Source of the DNA: a virus
Virus record (IMG/VR): IMGVR_UViG_3300042907_000977
Coordinates: 1 to 27,199 of that record
Length of the DNA stretch: 27,199 nucleotides
Reading direction: 5' to 3' (one strand)
Part shown: piece after piece, positions 1-6,443 of the stretch
Position numbering within the stretch: position 1 is the stretch's first letter
How the letters are laid out: each line of letters begins with the position of its first letter
Made by a program: the position numbers and the translations under genes
The notes under the pieces: model-generated
What the model was told of the DNA's origin: nothing
The model's database searches: none
The model's input: the letters and a program-made list of their open reading frames with translations, nothing else

Positions 1-120
1 ACTCTTGTGGCTCGTCTTGAGGAACACTCAGACTTTGCCAATAAAGTAATGCGGGATCTCCTGCGTGAAGCATCAGATCGAATTCAGCAATTGGAAAAGT
101 CTACTACCCCTGCCGTCTAA
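1..120 (+). CDS. C-terminal end of an unidentified protein (partial)
   Basis: An open frame enters from the left edge and ends at TAA 118-120, giving 39 residues. The visible part is charged and probably helical (LVARLEEHSDFANKV, then a REASDRIQQLE stretch), consistent with a coiled-coil C-terminus. The next gene follows after 20 bases. A CTAAATA box overlaps the stop codon. The family cannot be named from this fragment, and frame openness plus spacing are the only support. Confidence 0.55.
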   Translation, partial: TLVARLEEHSDFANKVMRDLLREASDRIQQLEKSTTPAV

Positions 121-123
121 ATA
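117..123 (+). promoter_or_regulatory. Late-promoter-like box (CTAAATA)
   Basis: CTAAATA lies 18 bases upstream of the ATG at 141. It resembles the T4 late promoter box (TATAAATA) read by the gp55 sigma factor with gp33. Similar boxes precede gp33, gp48, gp26 and other genes here. The match is partial. Confidence 0.35.
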
Positions 124-140
124 TGTGCTAGAGGGCTAAT

Positions 141-527
141 ATGAAATTTAATTCCACCAAATATAAAAATATAGGCGAAGCGTGTTGGAAAGGCTACACA
201 GCCAAAGGCACAAAACTCAAAGGCGGTCGGCGAGTTCCCAACTGTGTGCCTGTGCAAGAAGCCTCTCCTGCGTGGCAGCGCAAGGCAGGAAAGAATCCTG
301 AAGGCGGCTTGAACGCGGCAGGGGTGGCTTCGTATCGCCGTGCCAATCCAGGCTCCAAACTACAGACCGCAGTAACAACTCCTCCATCCAAACTAGAACC
401 AGGCTCCAAGGCAGCAAAACGCCGAAAGTCGTTCTGTGCGCGTATGGGGGGTATGCCTGGTCCAATGAAGGATGAAAACGGAAAACCCACAAGAAAAGCC
501 TTGTCGTTGCGTAAATGGAATTGTTGA
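141..527 (+). CDS. Small basic conserved phage protein (DUF6321-like)
   Basis: A 128-residue, strongly basic protein whose ATG is preceded by an AGAGGG ribosome site. It has the pattern of a short protein common in T4-like marine phages: a middle segment NPEGGLNAAGVASYRRANPG, then KSFCARMGGMPGPMKDENGK, ending in RKALSLRKWNC. I recall this as the DUF6321-type family, whose function is unknown. The conserved Cys and many Arg/Lys suggest nucleic-acid or virion association, but that is inference. It sits between an unidentified gene and the protease-dockerin gene. The family is fairly sure; the role is unknown. Confidence 0.75.
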   Translation: MKFNSTKYKNIGEACWKGYTAKGTKLKGGRRVPNCVPVQEASPAWQRKAGKNPEGGLNAAGVASYRRANPGSKLQTAVTTPPSKLEPGSKAAKRRKSFCARMGGMPGPMKDENGKPTRKALSLRKWNC

Positions 528-546
528 ATTTGGTACATAGAAGACT

Positions 547-1623
547 ATGGCAATACTAAAAAACTACAATCCCACCGTTCACGACATTCATACTTACGCA
601 CCCGAAGCAACACTCACACCACTTGTTGGTGGTGAGCAGAGGGGATTCAACCCTTCTTGTCAGGGAGCAGCAGTTGATTGGTCGGGAGTCTCTCTGCGTC
701 CTCGTGCATTTGCACGAGAGTACTCTAAATTACTAAGAGGCAATCTTACCACTCCATATGTTGCGGAGAACATAAATTTTTGGAACACCAGCAATCCTGC
801 TGCTGTTCTTATCTCTCCTAAACACGCACTCATCTGCGAACACTATCGTGGCGCAGGGCGACCTGTTGGCGAAAATGAAGTCTATACATTCTTAGGAAAA
901 TCAGGAACTCGGCATTCGCGAAGAGTTATAAAGGTAACTTTTGCAATTGCTCCTGACCACACTCTATTAGAGTTTGAATCGGCATTCCCTGCGGATGTTT
1001 GCGTTTACGATCATATCGCCGATGCGCGATATATTCCACTCAAACACCCTGTGTGGGTACACGACTGTCAAGGCAGGGCATACAAAATGTCAATGGACAA
1101 ATCCTTTGTGAGCAATGCTGATGTGTGCAGCGGGTTTGGTGTTATGCCAATCATGGACGGTGTTAATGACGGCGCACAGGCTGGCGGATGGGTGGTTATT
1201 TGGGGTGGTGATAGCGGCAGTCCTGCATTCGTTATTGATGAAGCAGGACATACTGTATTCGTTGGGCTAATGAACGGCGGGATGCAGGTAAACGCTCCTG
1301 AGATTCGTGCAATTAATTCCGAACTCAAACCACACGGTTATACAGTAACTCATGTGAAATTGTCTTCTAAGATTGAAGACTTGAATGATGACGGTAAAGT
1401 TGATGGTGCAGACTTGGCAGCACTGCTTGGTGCATGGGGTAATGGAAACATCTTCATGGATCTCAATGGAGACGGCAAAGTAGATGGATCCGATCTTGCT
1501 CAACTGCAAGCAGCATGGGGTGCGTACACAATGTCTCGAAATGTTCCCGTACCAATCCCTGTTGTGGCACCACCAATATCACCAATAAATAAAAGTGGAA
1601 GAGGACAAAATAGAAGAGGATGA
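547..1623 (+). CDS. Trypsin-like serine protease with C-terminal dockerin-type repeats
   Basis: 358 residues. The N-terminal two thirds looks like a chymotrypsin-fold protease: a possible catalytic His in LISPKHALICEHY (His99), a possible Asp in PDHTLLEF (Asp137), and a clear GGDSGSP box with nucleophile Ser223. Residues 278-289 and 305-316 are two dockerin type I calcium loops (DLNDDGKVDGADL and DLNGDGKVDGSDL), each followed by an AWG motif. The tail after residue 330 is Pro-rich and basic. No signal peptide is visible, so a virion-borne or intracellular enzyme is possible. Dockerins bind cohesin domains; no cohesin is seen here. The DLNGDGKVDGxDL...AWG form is frequent in Planctomycetes proteins. 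The Ser and dockerin motifs are clear; the His and Asp assignments are tentative. The start has only a weak AGAAG ribosome site. Confidence 0.8.
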   Translation: MAILKNYNPTVHDIHTYAPEATLTPLVGGEQRGFNPSCQGAAVDWSGVSLRPRAFAREYSKLLRGNLTTPYVAENINFWNTSNPAAVLISPKHALICEHYRGAGRPVGENEVYTFLGKSGTRHSRRVIKVTFAIAPDHTLLEFESAFPADVCVYDHIADARYIPLKHPVWVHDCQGRAYKMSMDKSFVSNADVCSGFGVMPIMDGVNDGAQAGGWVVIWGGDSGSPAFVIDEAGHTVFVGLMNGGMQVNAPEIRAINSELKPHGYTVTHVKLSSKIEDLNDDGKVDGADLAALLGAWGNGNIFMDLNGDGKVDGSDLAQLQAAWGAYTMSRNVPVPIPVVAPPISPINKSGRGQNRRG

Positions 1624-1871
1624 AAGATATATAATAGTGTCATCGGGGCGGTGGCGTGACAGTGCGAACTATTACGCTACTCATGCGTTGCGGGAACTTC
1701 GCTACCTGTTGACCTTCAGAGACTAGGGGGGGAAGCCGAAAGGCTTCCTCCTCACTTTGAAATAATCGTTCCAAAGAATTCAATCTGAATACTTAAAACC
1801 ACCTAGGGGTCTATCTGACCACTAGATAATGCACCCCCTCAATTCCGAGGGATTTTTGAAAGGAGCGTCTG
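1624..1871 (+). other. Non-coding gap with RNA-like hairpins
   Basis: No gene is visible. Several foldable elements occur: AATAGT (1633-1638) pairs with ACTATT (1668-1673), enclosing GTCA/TGAC (1639-1642/1657-1660); a strong GGAAGCC-GAAA-GGCTTCC hairpin lies at 1731-1748; CCCTC/GAGGG followed by ATTTTT lies near 1834-1856. They could be a small RNA, a processed leader or terminators. Confidence 0.4.
1726..1752 (+). terminator. Stable GAAA-tetraloop hairpin, possible terminator
   Basis: A seven-pair stem GGAAGCC/GGCTTCC closes a GAAA tetraloop and is extended by G-rich/C-rich flanks. The 3' side is TCCTCCTCACTTT, not a clean U tract. A terminator for the protease gene is plausible, but an RNA-stability element is equally possible. 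Confidence 0.4.
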
Positions 1872-2627
1872 ATGAAGACACTACTCACAAGTTTGGCACT
1901 GGGAGCCTCAGTCACAGGAACCGCGTTTGCACAGGCTACACCGCCTGTAGCGGCTTCCCCAACGGCTGTACCGCTCGTAGACGCACTCACGCTAAAGGAA
2001 ACCTTTAGCCTGTTTGCAAAGGACGGCAGCAACAGCAGTGTTGCGGCTCTTGACTCCACGATTGGCGTGAAGGCAATTGGTTTGGATTGGCATATTACTG
2101 TGCCAGCGTATGTTTCCGATTCGTCGGGTTACGGCGGTCTTGATGTTGGTACTTCGTGGACTGCGCTTAACGCAGTTGATTTCATTGGCTCCAAGACATC
2201 ACTTGCCATCCAAGGTGGTTTGTGGATGCCTATTGGATCTGCCAATTACGAAACCACGAATCTTGATCCGCATCTCGGTCTGCTAGTTGGATTTGATTGG
2301 GGCAAGTTTAATCTTGCACAGTCTGCTGATTGGCGTTTCGTTGGTGGCTCATATTACGATCCGTATTTGGATCGCGTGAGCGATGATGTTGCTACTCTCG
2401 TTACTAATTTTGATTATGTGCTTTCGGAAACTCTTTCCGTTGGTGTAGACCTGACACAGAAGTATGTGTGTTCGGTTGGTGATGGAGTGGTTCTGCTCGG
2501 TCCATCGGTCGAGTGGAAGGCTGCATCGAATGTTACTGTTGGCGCAGGAATCGGTTTTCCTGTTTGGCAGCAACTCGCAGTTGAGAACAACTGTGTTGCT
2601 AATGCCGCCGTTTCTTTCAAGTTCTGA
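1872..2627 (+). CDS. Exported beta-barrel-like (outer-membrane type) protein
   Basis: 251 residues starting behind a strong AAGGAG site. Residues 1-21 form a classical signal peptide (MKTLLTSLALGASVTGTAFA, cut after AFA/Q). The mature part alternates polar and hydrophobic residues and is rich in Gly, Trp and Tyr; paired strands such as KAIGLDWHITVPAYV and LSVGVDLTQKYV are seen. It ends in aromatic Phe (VSFKF), a typical outer-membrane assembly signal for barrels. I infer an outer-membrane barrel. No specific family is recognised. In a phage such a protein could alter the host surface, for example by blocking superinfection. A small membrane protein follows after 27 bases, probably in the same transcript. 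Export is well supported; the function is unknown. Confidence 0.7.
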   Translation: MKTLLTSLALGASVTGTAFAQATPPVAASPTAVPLVDALTLKETFSLFAKDGSNSSVAALDSTIGVKAIGLDWHITVPAYVSDSSGYGGLDVGTSWTALNAVDFIGSKTSLAIQGGLWMPIGSANYETTNLDPHLGLLVGFDWGKFNLAQSADWRFVGGSYYDPYLDRVSDDVATLVTNFDYVLSETLSVGVDLTQKYVCSVGDGVVLLGPSVEWKAASNVTVGAGIGFPVWQQLAVENNCVANAAVSFKF

Positions 2628-2654
2628 TTTTTAATTCCAAAAGGATTTACTACT

Positions 2655-2819
2655 ATGGCTACTACTACTGCTACTAAGTCTTGCCCTGTTACTGGTTGCT
2701 TCTGCTGGAAGAACCCTCTGCACCTTGTTGCTTTCTTTGCTCTGCTTCCGTTTGCCATCAAGGGCGCAGTGTTTCTCTACCATGCGGCAGAGAACGCAGT
2801 CGGCACGCTTGTTAAGTAA
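2655..2819 (+). CDS. Small single-span membrane protein
   Basis: 54 residues, read directly from the sequence. AAGGA lies about nine bases before the ATG and a strong terminator follows the stop. The N-terminus is a Thr/Ala-rich stretch and a Cys cluster (CPVTGCFC), followed by one hydrophobic helix (LHLVAFFALLPFAIKGAVFL) and a short polar tail. It lies downstream of the exported barrel-like protein and before the shared terminator, so the two are probably co-expressed. No family is recognised. Confidence 0.65.
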   Translation: MATTTATKSCPVTGCFCWKNPLHLVAFFALLPFAIKGAVFLYHAAENAVGTLVK

Positions 2820-2853
2820 TTAACTAGACAATTAAATAATTGATTCGGAGAAG

Positions 2854-2880
2854 GAGAGCGGAAACGCTCTCTTTTTCTTT
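2854..2880 (+). terminator. Rho-independent terminator
   Basis: GAGAGCG (2854-2860), GAAA loop, CGCTCTC (2865-2871), then TTTTTCTTTT. A perfect seven-pair stem with a U tract closes the transcript of the exported protein and the small membrane protein. Confidence 0.9.
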
Positions 2881-2922
2881 TGTAAAATTGGCAAGTGAAA
2901 TATACAAAGGCGGTCAAAGGGC

Positions 2923-2950
2923 TTGTGTAAACATCAGGATGCGGTATACT
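2923..2950 (+). promoter_or_regulatory. Sigma70-like promoter, leaderless start
   Basis: TTGTGT (-35, 2923-2928), 16-base spacer, TATACT (-10, 2945-2950). The ATG at 2958 is only seven bases past the -10 box, so RNA would begin at or next to the start codon. Confidence 0.7.
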
Positions 2951-2957
2951 GTGATAC

Positions 2958-3395
2958 ATGAGCCAAACACCTACACCGCATTTTCTGTTCTCAATTGATG
3001 GTACTGTATGCACGGGATTCCTCAGTTTCCGCGATGGAGTAATCATTGCCACCGTGGACTGCGCGGGAGTTAATTGGCGCAACAATCTTGCTCAGTGCAC
3101 CTTTGTGCAGTACCGATCAACACCACAGGGTCGTAAGAAGTGGAATGATTTAATCTCTTATGGTCGTGTAACTGAAAAGGTTTACAGCACAACATATCCA
3201 ACCGTTGCTTGGCTCGAAACAAAGGATCAACCAAGTGTGAAAACAATATGCTTGGGATTGCTGATGACTTTTTATCACTCTGCAAATTCAAGCACCGATC
3301 CACTTGAAACACTTGATATTGCGGATCACCGTATTCTTGCAAGCAGTCATGTAGCCCGTGAAACTATTAATACCCTTTACGCTTTGGAGGCATAA
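2958..3395 (+). CDS. Unidentified early-type protein
   Basis: 145 residues, no recognised family. The N-terminal half looks like beta strands (HFLFSIDGTVCTGFLSF, GVIIATVDCAGVNW), and the C-terminal half is more helical (LETLDIADHRILASSHVARE). The start is fixed by the promoter just upstream, and no ribosome site is present because nothing is transcribed ahead of it. The next gene begins with GTG two bases after the stop, and its ribosome site (GGAGG) lies inside the end of this gene, so the two form an operon. Confidence 0.7.
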   Translation: MSQTPTPHFLFSIDGTVCTGFLSFRDGVIIATVDCAGVNWRNNLAQCTFVQYRSTPQGRKKWNDLISYGRVTEKVYSTTYPTVAWLETKDQPSVKTICLGLLMTFYHSANSSTDPLETLDIADHRILASSHVARETINTLYALEA

Positions 3396-3397
3396 TC

Positions 3398-3832
3398 GTG
3401 GCAGATATTTTACAGCGATGGCAACAACAGTTTCCCCTGTGTTTTGAATCACAAGACAAAGACCTGTACGGTGTGTCTTGTGGTGATGGGTGGTATCCAA
3501 TTATTGAAAGTCTTCTTGGTGGAATTGAAAATCACCTGAAGGCAAAGTACGAAGCAGGATTTCGTCCTGTGGTGGAAAATGGAGAGTTCCCGTTCACCAT
3601 TCAGTGCATTAAAGAAAAGTTTGGAACCCTTCGCTTCTATGTGAGCGGAGCCGATGACACGGTTTACAGAATGATTGTGGGTGCAGAAACAGCGTCCTCC
3701 ATTACCTGTGAAGCCTGTGGTGCACCAGGAAAGTTCTCACGGCGAGGCGCGTGGTTCCGAACGATGTGTACGAAATGTTCTACAGAGCACGGTTATGTTT
3801 TAGCAGACGAGGAGACGAGTGATGTTGAGTAA
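3398..3832 (+). CDS. Conserved zinc-ribbon-like protein of unknown function
   Basis: 144 residues with a GTG start eight bases after TTGGAGG. It has the look of a protein found in many phages and proteobacteria: a GDGWYPIIESL motif near residue 29, then IKEKFGTLRFYVSG, then CEACGAPG and CTKCSTEHG, where two CxxC pairs could bind a metal. The function of that family is unknown to me. The stop overlaps the region leading to the next small gene. Coding is confident; a metal site is inferred from Cys spacing. Confidence 0.75.
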   Translation: MADILQRWQQQFPLCFESQDKDLYGVSCGDGWYPIIESLLGGIENHLKAKYEAGFRPVVENGEFPFTIQCIKEKFGTLRFYVSGADDTVYRMIVGAETASSITCEACGAPGKFSRRGAWFRTMCTKCSTEHGYVLADEETSDVE

Positions 3833-3869
3833 AGACGCAGTAAACGAAACGAACCCACAGGAGAGTATT

Positions 3870-4118
3870 ATGAAAACCATTATTGAAAATAAATTGACAG
3901 AAGGAATTACTCTGCGCGTCACCTTCACCAAGAAGGACGGCACAGAGCGCGTGATGACTTGCACGAAGAACATGGAAAAGATTCCCGTGGAGCATCACCC
4001 AAAGGGAACAGGCAAGCCGCGCACAAGCGATGCGATTGCAGTATTTGATTTGGATAACAATGGTTGGAGATCGTTTTCACCGAGTTCGGTTCTCGCAGTG
4101 GAATCCATTTACAATTAA
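3870..4118 (+). CDS. WYL_2/DUF2693-like small SH3-barrel-type protein
   Basis: 82 residues. I chose the ATG at 3870 because CAGGAGAG stands just before it; an in-frame GTG/ATG at 3819/3822 lacks a better site and overlaps the previous gene. The sequence LRVTFTKKDGTERVMTCTKN followed by AIAVFDLDNNGWRSFSPSSV fits the small phage family I know as DUF2693/WYL_2 (Sm/SH3-like beta barrel, function unknown, proposed to bind nucleic acid or a protein partner). It is the last gene before a long inverted repeat. The family call is moderately sure. Confidence 0.7.
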   Translation: MKTIIENKLTEGITLRVTFTKKDGTERVMTCTKNMEKIPVEHHPKGTGKPRTSDAIAVFDLDNNGWRSFSPSSVLAVESIYN

Positions 4119-4157
4119 AATAATCATGGTTTGACTGTACCAAAAACAGGCTGAAAT

Positions 4158-4221
4158 ACAGGGGATTCTGTCAATAAGTTATCGGACTTTACGGTTCGTG
4201 ACCATTGACGGAATCCCCTGT
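4158..4221 (+). repeat. 18-bp inverted repeat overlapping a promoter
   Basis: Left arm 4158-4175 and right arm 4204-4221 are reverse complements over 18 bases with one G:T exception, separated by 28 bases. The right arm contains the -35 box (TTGACG) of the next gene and is followed by TTTTT. It can act as a terminator stem for the upstream gene, an operator, or both. Confidence 0.7.
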
Positions 4222-4233
4222 TTTTAGTATAAT
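4205..4233 (+). promoter_or_regulatory. Consensus sigma70-like promoter, leaderless start
   Basis: TTGACG (4205-4210), 17-base spacer, TATAAT (4228-4233). The ATG at 4242 is eight bases past the -10 box and lacks a ribosome site, so a leaderless mRNA is expected. The -35 box lies in the arm of the inverted repeat. Confidence 0.85.
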
Positions 4234-4241
4234 TTCACTAT

Positions 4242-5093
4242 ATGGCTACCGCTCCGTCCACTACCGTCTTCTCACCGTCTCGCACCAAAATGCCGAAAGC
4301 ATCCACCTACAATATCTACACGCTCAAAGTTTCCACGCCCCCATACGGTCTGTGGATTAATATTCCGTTTCGCACCAAGGGCAGCACCGCTATTCGCGAT
4401 GAAGCCAAAACTCGCGGAGCGCGTTTTGTTCCTGCTGCAAAGGGCAAAATGAAGTGGTGGCTTCCGCAAAATAAGTTCACTACCGAAACCATTGATTGGT
4501 TGAACACGAACCAAATGATTCACGGTGAACGCTTGGCTCCTGTGTTTGATGCCAATGCTTTGCAGTTCAGCGACATCAATACAGCACTGCCGTTTCGCTT
4601 GTGGCTTGTTGTTCCGTTTGCCCACAAGGACGGAGTGAAGAACCTTGGTGCAAAGTGGAGCGGCGATTTAAAGAAGTGGTATTTCGATAATCGCACACTC
4701 ACGCCTGGCATTTTCACCAATATGTTGGCGAATAAATGGGCTTGGTGCTTTAGCGGTACAACCGTTTCAAATCCAGGACAGATTTCAGAAATCAATTTTT
4801 CTGCTGAAGACTTGGATAGTAAGCGTACTGCTCCTCTTACTCGCACAGTGGTGCAGCCTACAGCGGCTCCTGCTGCTGATGTTCCGTTTCGGATGCAGTT
4901 GTGGTCATTCGAGAAGAATGATCACCTCATCGTCATGTGTACTACACCCGATGGTCGTGTTAATATTAAGTCTTCAGACGAGACTTATGTAAGCAACATC
5001 TACACCAAGGAAGAAGCGCGTACCTGTTGGAACTGTATTGTTGCTGACGGTTGGGTACTCACAGTCACACACAAGCAAGGAGAACACGAATGA
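4242..5093 (+). CDS. Protein with two DUF5710-like domains plus a C-terminal module
   Basis: 283 residues. Two copies of a motif known from DUF5710-type domains are visible: residues ~37-75 (LWINIPFRTKG...ARFVPAAKGKMKWWLP) and ~116-150 (LWLVVPFAHKDGVKNLGAKWSGDLKKWYF). Such domains occur next to primases and DNA-processing proteins and probably bind nucleic acid, though their role is unproven. The C-terminal ~65 residues (MQLWSFEKNDHLIVM...EEARTCWNCIVADGWVL) match the whole of the next gene, showing a tandem duplication. It starts at a promoter without a leader. Its stop overlaps the next start (ATGA). It is the first gene of a four-gene cluster ending at a terminator. Confidence 0.75.
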   Translation: MATAPSTTVFSPSRTKMPKASTYNIYTLKVSTPPYGLWINIPFRTKGSTAIRDEAKTRGARFVPAAKGKMKWWLPQNKFTTETIDWLNTNQMIHGERLAPVFDANALQFSDINTALPFRLWLVVPFAHKDGVKNLGAKWSGDLKKWYFDNRTLTPGIFTNMLANKWAWCFSGTTVSNPGQISEINFSAEDLDSKRTAPLTRTVVQPTAAPAADVPFRMQLWSFEKNDHLIVMCTTPDGRVNIKSSDETYVSNIYTKEEARTCWNCIVADGWVLTVTHKQGEHE

Positions 5094-5317
5094 ATGAAGT
5101 ATTCACTATACGACAGTGGATGTTTACACGAAATCATGAGGAGTTAGTCATCATGAGCACCACCACTTATGATCGTGGAATGATAAGGATTCAGTCTCGT
5201 GACCGACACGGAACCATATTAGACGATATGCACACGAAGGTTGAAGCGCGTACCATGTGGTACGCTCTACTCGCTGACGGTTGGTTTCTTAATAAAAAGG
5301 AGAAAACTTATGCATAA
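5090..5317 (+). CDS. Paralog of the C-terminal module of the upstream gene
   Basis: 75 residues, starting within an ATGA overlap behind AAGGAG. It aligns along its length with the last ~65 residues of the preceding protein: RQWMFTRNHEELVIM against MQLWSFEKNDHLIVM, and KVEARTMWYALLADGWFL against KEEARTCWNCIVADGWVL. It probably arose by tandem duplication and now stands alone. The pattern of short strands followed by a helix and a DGW motif suggests a small alpha/beta domain. Function unknown. Confidence 0.7.
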   Translation: MNEVFTIRQWMFTRNHEELVIMSTTTYDRGMIRIQSRDRHGTILDDMHTKVEARTMWYALLADGWFLNKKEKTYA

Positions 5318-5465
5318 CAAAAAAGATATTGTTGATCGCTTGATGCTCAAGCCACCACTGCATAATTTGACTAGTTGCGAATTAGTCGAAGCAGCAAATG
5401 AAATTACGCGGCTCCGCAAGGAACTTGCCGAGATTAAAAATTCAAGGAGAACACATGAAGATTAG
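5310..5465 (+). CDS. Small coiled-coil protein
   Basis: 51 residues. The ATG at 5310 follows AAAGGAG and overlaps the previous stop by eight bases, giving translational coupling. The sequence LTSCELVEAANEITRLRKELAEIKN is a predicted amphipathic helix with heptad spacing. Similar very short proteins occur in many phages without a known role. The upstream in-frame codons are ignored because the ribosome site fixes this start. Confidence 0.6.
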   Translation: MHNKKDIVDRLMLKPPLHNLTSCELVEAANEITRLRKELAEIKNSRRTHED

Positions 5466-5592
5466 AGCAGGAAAGTTCGTCTACGATGCCCTGTGCGAAG
5501 GACAACGCCTACGCCCCAAGACATGGGGCAAGAAGGATCGGTGTCCACGCAAGGAGCGAAGACAGGCAAAACGAGAATTACAAAATCACTGA
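5455..5592 (+). CDS. Very small basic protein
   Basis: 45 residues from the ATG at 5455, preceded by AAGGAG and overlapping the stop of the previous gene. The C-terminal half is strongly basic (KTWGKKDRCPRKERRQAKRE), suggesting RNA or DNA contact. It is the last gene of the cluster; a terminator follows ten bases later. No family is recognised. Confidence 0.6.
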   Translation: MKIRAGKFVYDALCEGQRLRPKTWGKKDRCPRKERRQAKRELQNH

Positions 5593-5601
5593 ACCCCCTA
5601 C

Positions 5602-5627
5602 AAGCCGCCCTATGAGGCGGCTTTTTT
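5602..5627 (+). terminator. Rho-independent terminator
   Basis: AAGCCGCC (5602-5609), six-base loop, GGCGGCTT (5616-5623), then a T tract. It ends the DUF5710-like operon. Confidence 0.92.
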
Positions 5628-5650
5628 CATAGATACTTTGGGAGTTTATC

Positions 5651-5992
5651 ATGCTTAACAGTGAAAGAATCATCGGCATTGATTTGGTGCGTATTGACGG
5701 CGACCAAGGAGTCTACGGAATATATCAATCCGTGGATGGAGGAGGTGAGTGGGAGAAACTCACAGAGGCTTCGCGAGTGTATGACCTGTTGGATTACGCA
5801 AAGGATAAATTTTCAAACACCACACCAATGGTAATTCCTCAACAGATTCAAAGCATTCTTCGGTATGAAATAATGGAAGAGGCGGCAACGGAAAAGTTAA
5901 AGGCAGTACCAAATAAAGTAGAACCAGTACAACCAAAAACAAATACTATATGGTGGAGACGACTCCTTGAACTTGTTTTAAAAAGGAAGTAG
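5651..5992 (+). CDS. Unidentified small acidic protein
   Basis: 113 residues behind GGGAG. The N-terminal part (IIGIDLVRIDGDQGVYGIYQS) looks like a beta hairpin pair, followed by an acidic helix-rich middle and a basic C-terminus containing WWRRLLELVLKRK, which could be an amphipathic, membrane-touching helix. The next gene starts two bases after the stop region, so the pair is likely co-transcribed. No family is recognised. Confidence 0.6.
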   Translation: MLNSERIIGIDLVRIDGDQGVYGIYQSVDGGGEWEKLTEASRVYDLLDYAKDKFSNTTPMVIPQQIQSILRYEIMEEAATEKLKAVPNKVEPVQPKTNTIWWRRLLELVLKRK

Positions 5993-5994
5993 CC

Positions 5995-6168
5995 ATGAAG
6001 AAAACCGAGAATGAACTCCGCGAAGAACTGCTTAACTCTGCCGCTCTAGCAATTCATTCCTACGAAGAGTACTTGCTTGACAAGGTTGGATGGCGCGAAC
6101 TTGCCCTTGTAATGGATGCCCTCCGCAAATCCATTACCGCGATAGACAAACACAAACTATCGAAATAA
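5995..6168 (+). CDS. Small helical protein
   Basis: 57 residues, read directly. The ATG follows AAAAGGAAG, and the ribosome site sits in the end of the previous gene. The sequence is almost entirely helix-forming (ENELREELLNSAALAIHSYE, then ELALVMDALRKSITAIDKHK). No known family. A non-coding stretch with hairpins follows. Confidence 0.6.
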   Translation: MKKTENELREELLNSAALAIHSYEEYLLDKVGWRELALVMDALRKSITAIDKHKLSK

Positions 6169-6443
6169 TCTATTTTCGTGAAGTATAGATTTTTATATTG
6201 AGTGGTTTTTTCCACTCGTATAAGTATCTGTGTGCTGGTTCAATGAATGATAGTATTAAGATATAAGAAACATATATCAGAATACACTCTCAGTACCAGA
6301 GGGACACCCAACAGAATTAAATAGACGAAGAAGACCCCGAATGGGTCACGCTGTCCCCCGATCAAATCAAATATACGAAATGCATCCGTAGGGGTTGCGT
6401 TCTCTTTGCGCCTTGCTATAATTAGGGAGTAAGGAGTCAGAGC
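6169..6443 (+). other. Non-coding gap with hairpins and a promoter
   Basis: No gene is seen. GAGTGG-TTTTTT-CCACTC (6200-6217) is a perfect hairpin. GGGACA (6301-6306) pairs with TGTCCC (6352-6357) and encloses GACCC-CGAAT-GGGTC (6333-6347), a two-level stem. The right end contains the promoter for the gene at 6444. Confidence 0.5.
6395..6422 (+). promoter_or_regulatory. Sigma70-like promoter
   Basis: TTGCGT (6395-6400), 16-base spacer, TATAAT (6417-6422). It is followed by a short leader with TAAGGAG before the ATG at 6444. Confidence 0.75.

Noticed and set aside
194-538. Minus-strand frames opposite the small basic protein at 141
   Set aside because: They mirror a well-supported plus-strand gene, have no ribosome site and sit in a region of plus-strand genes.
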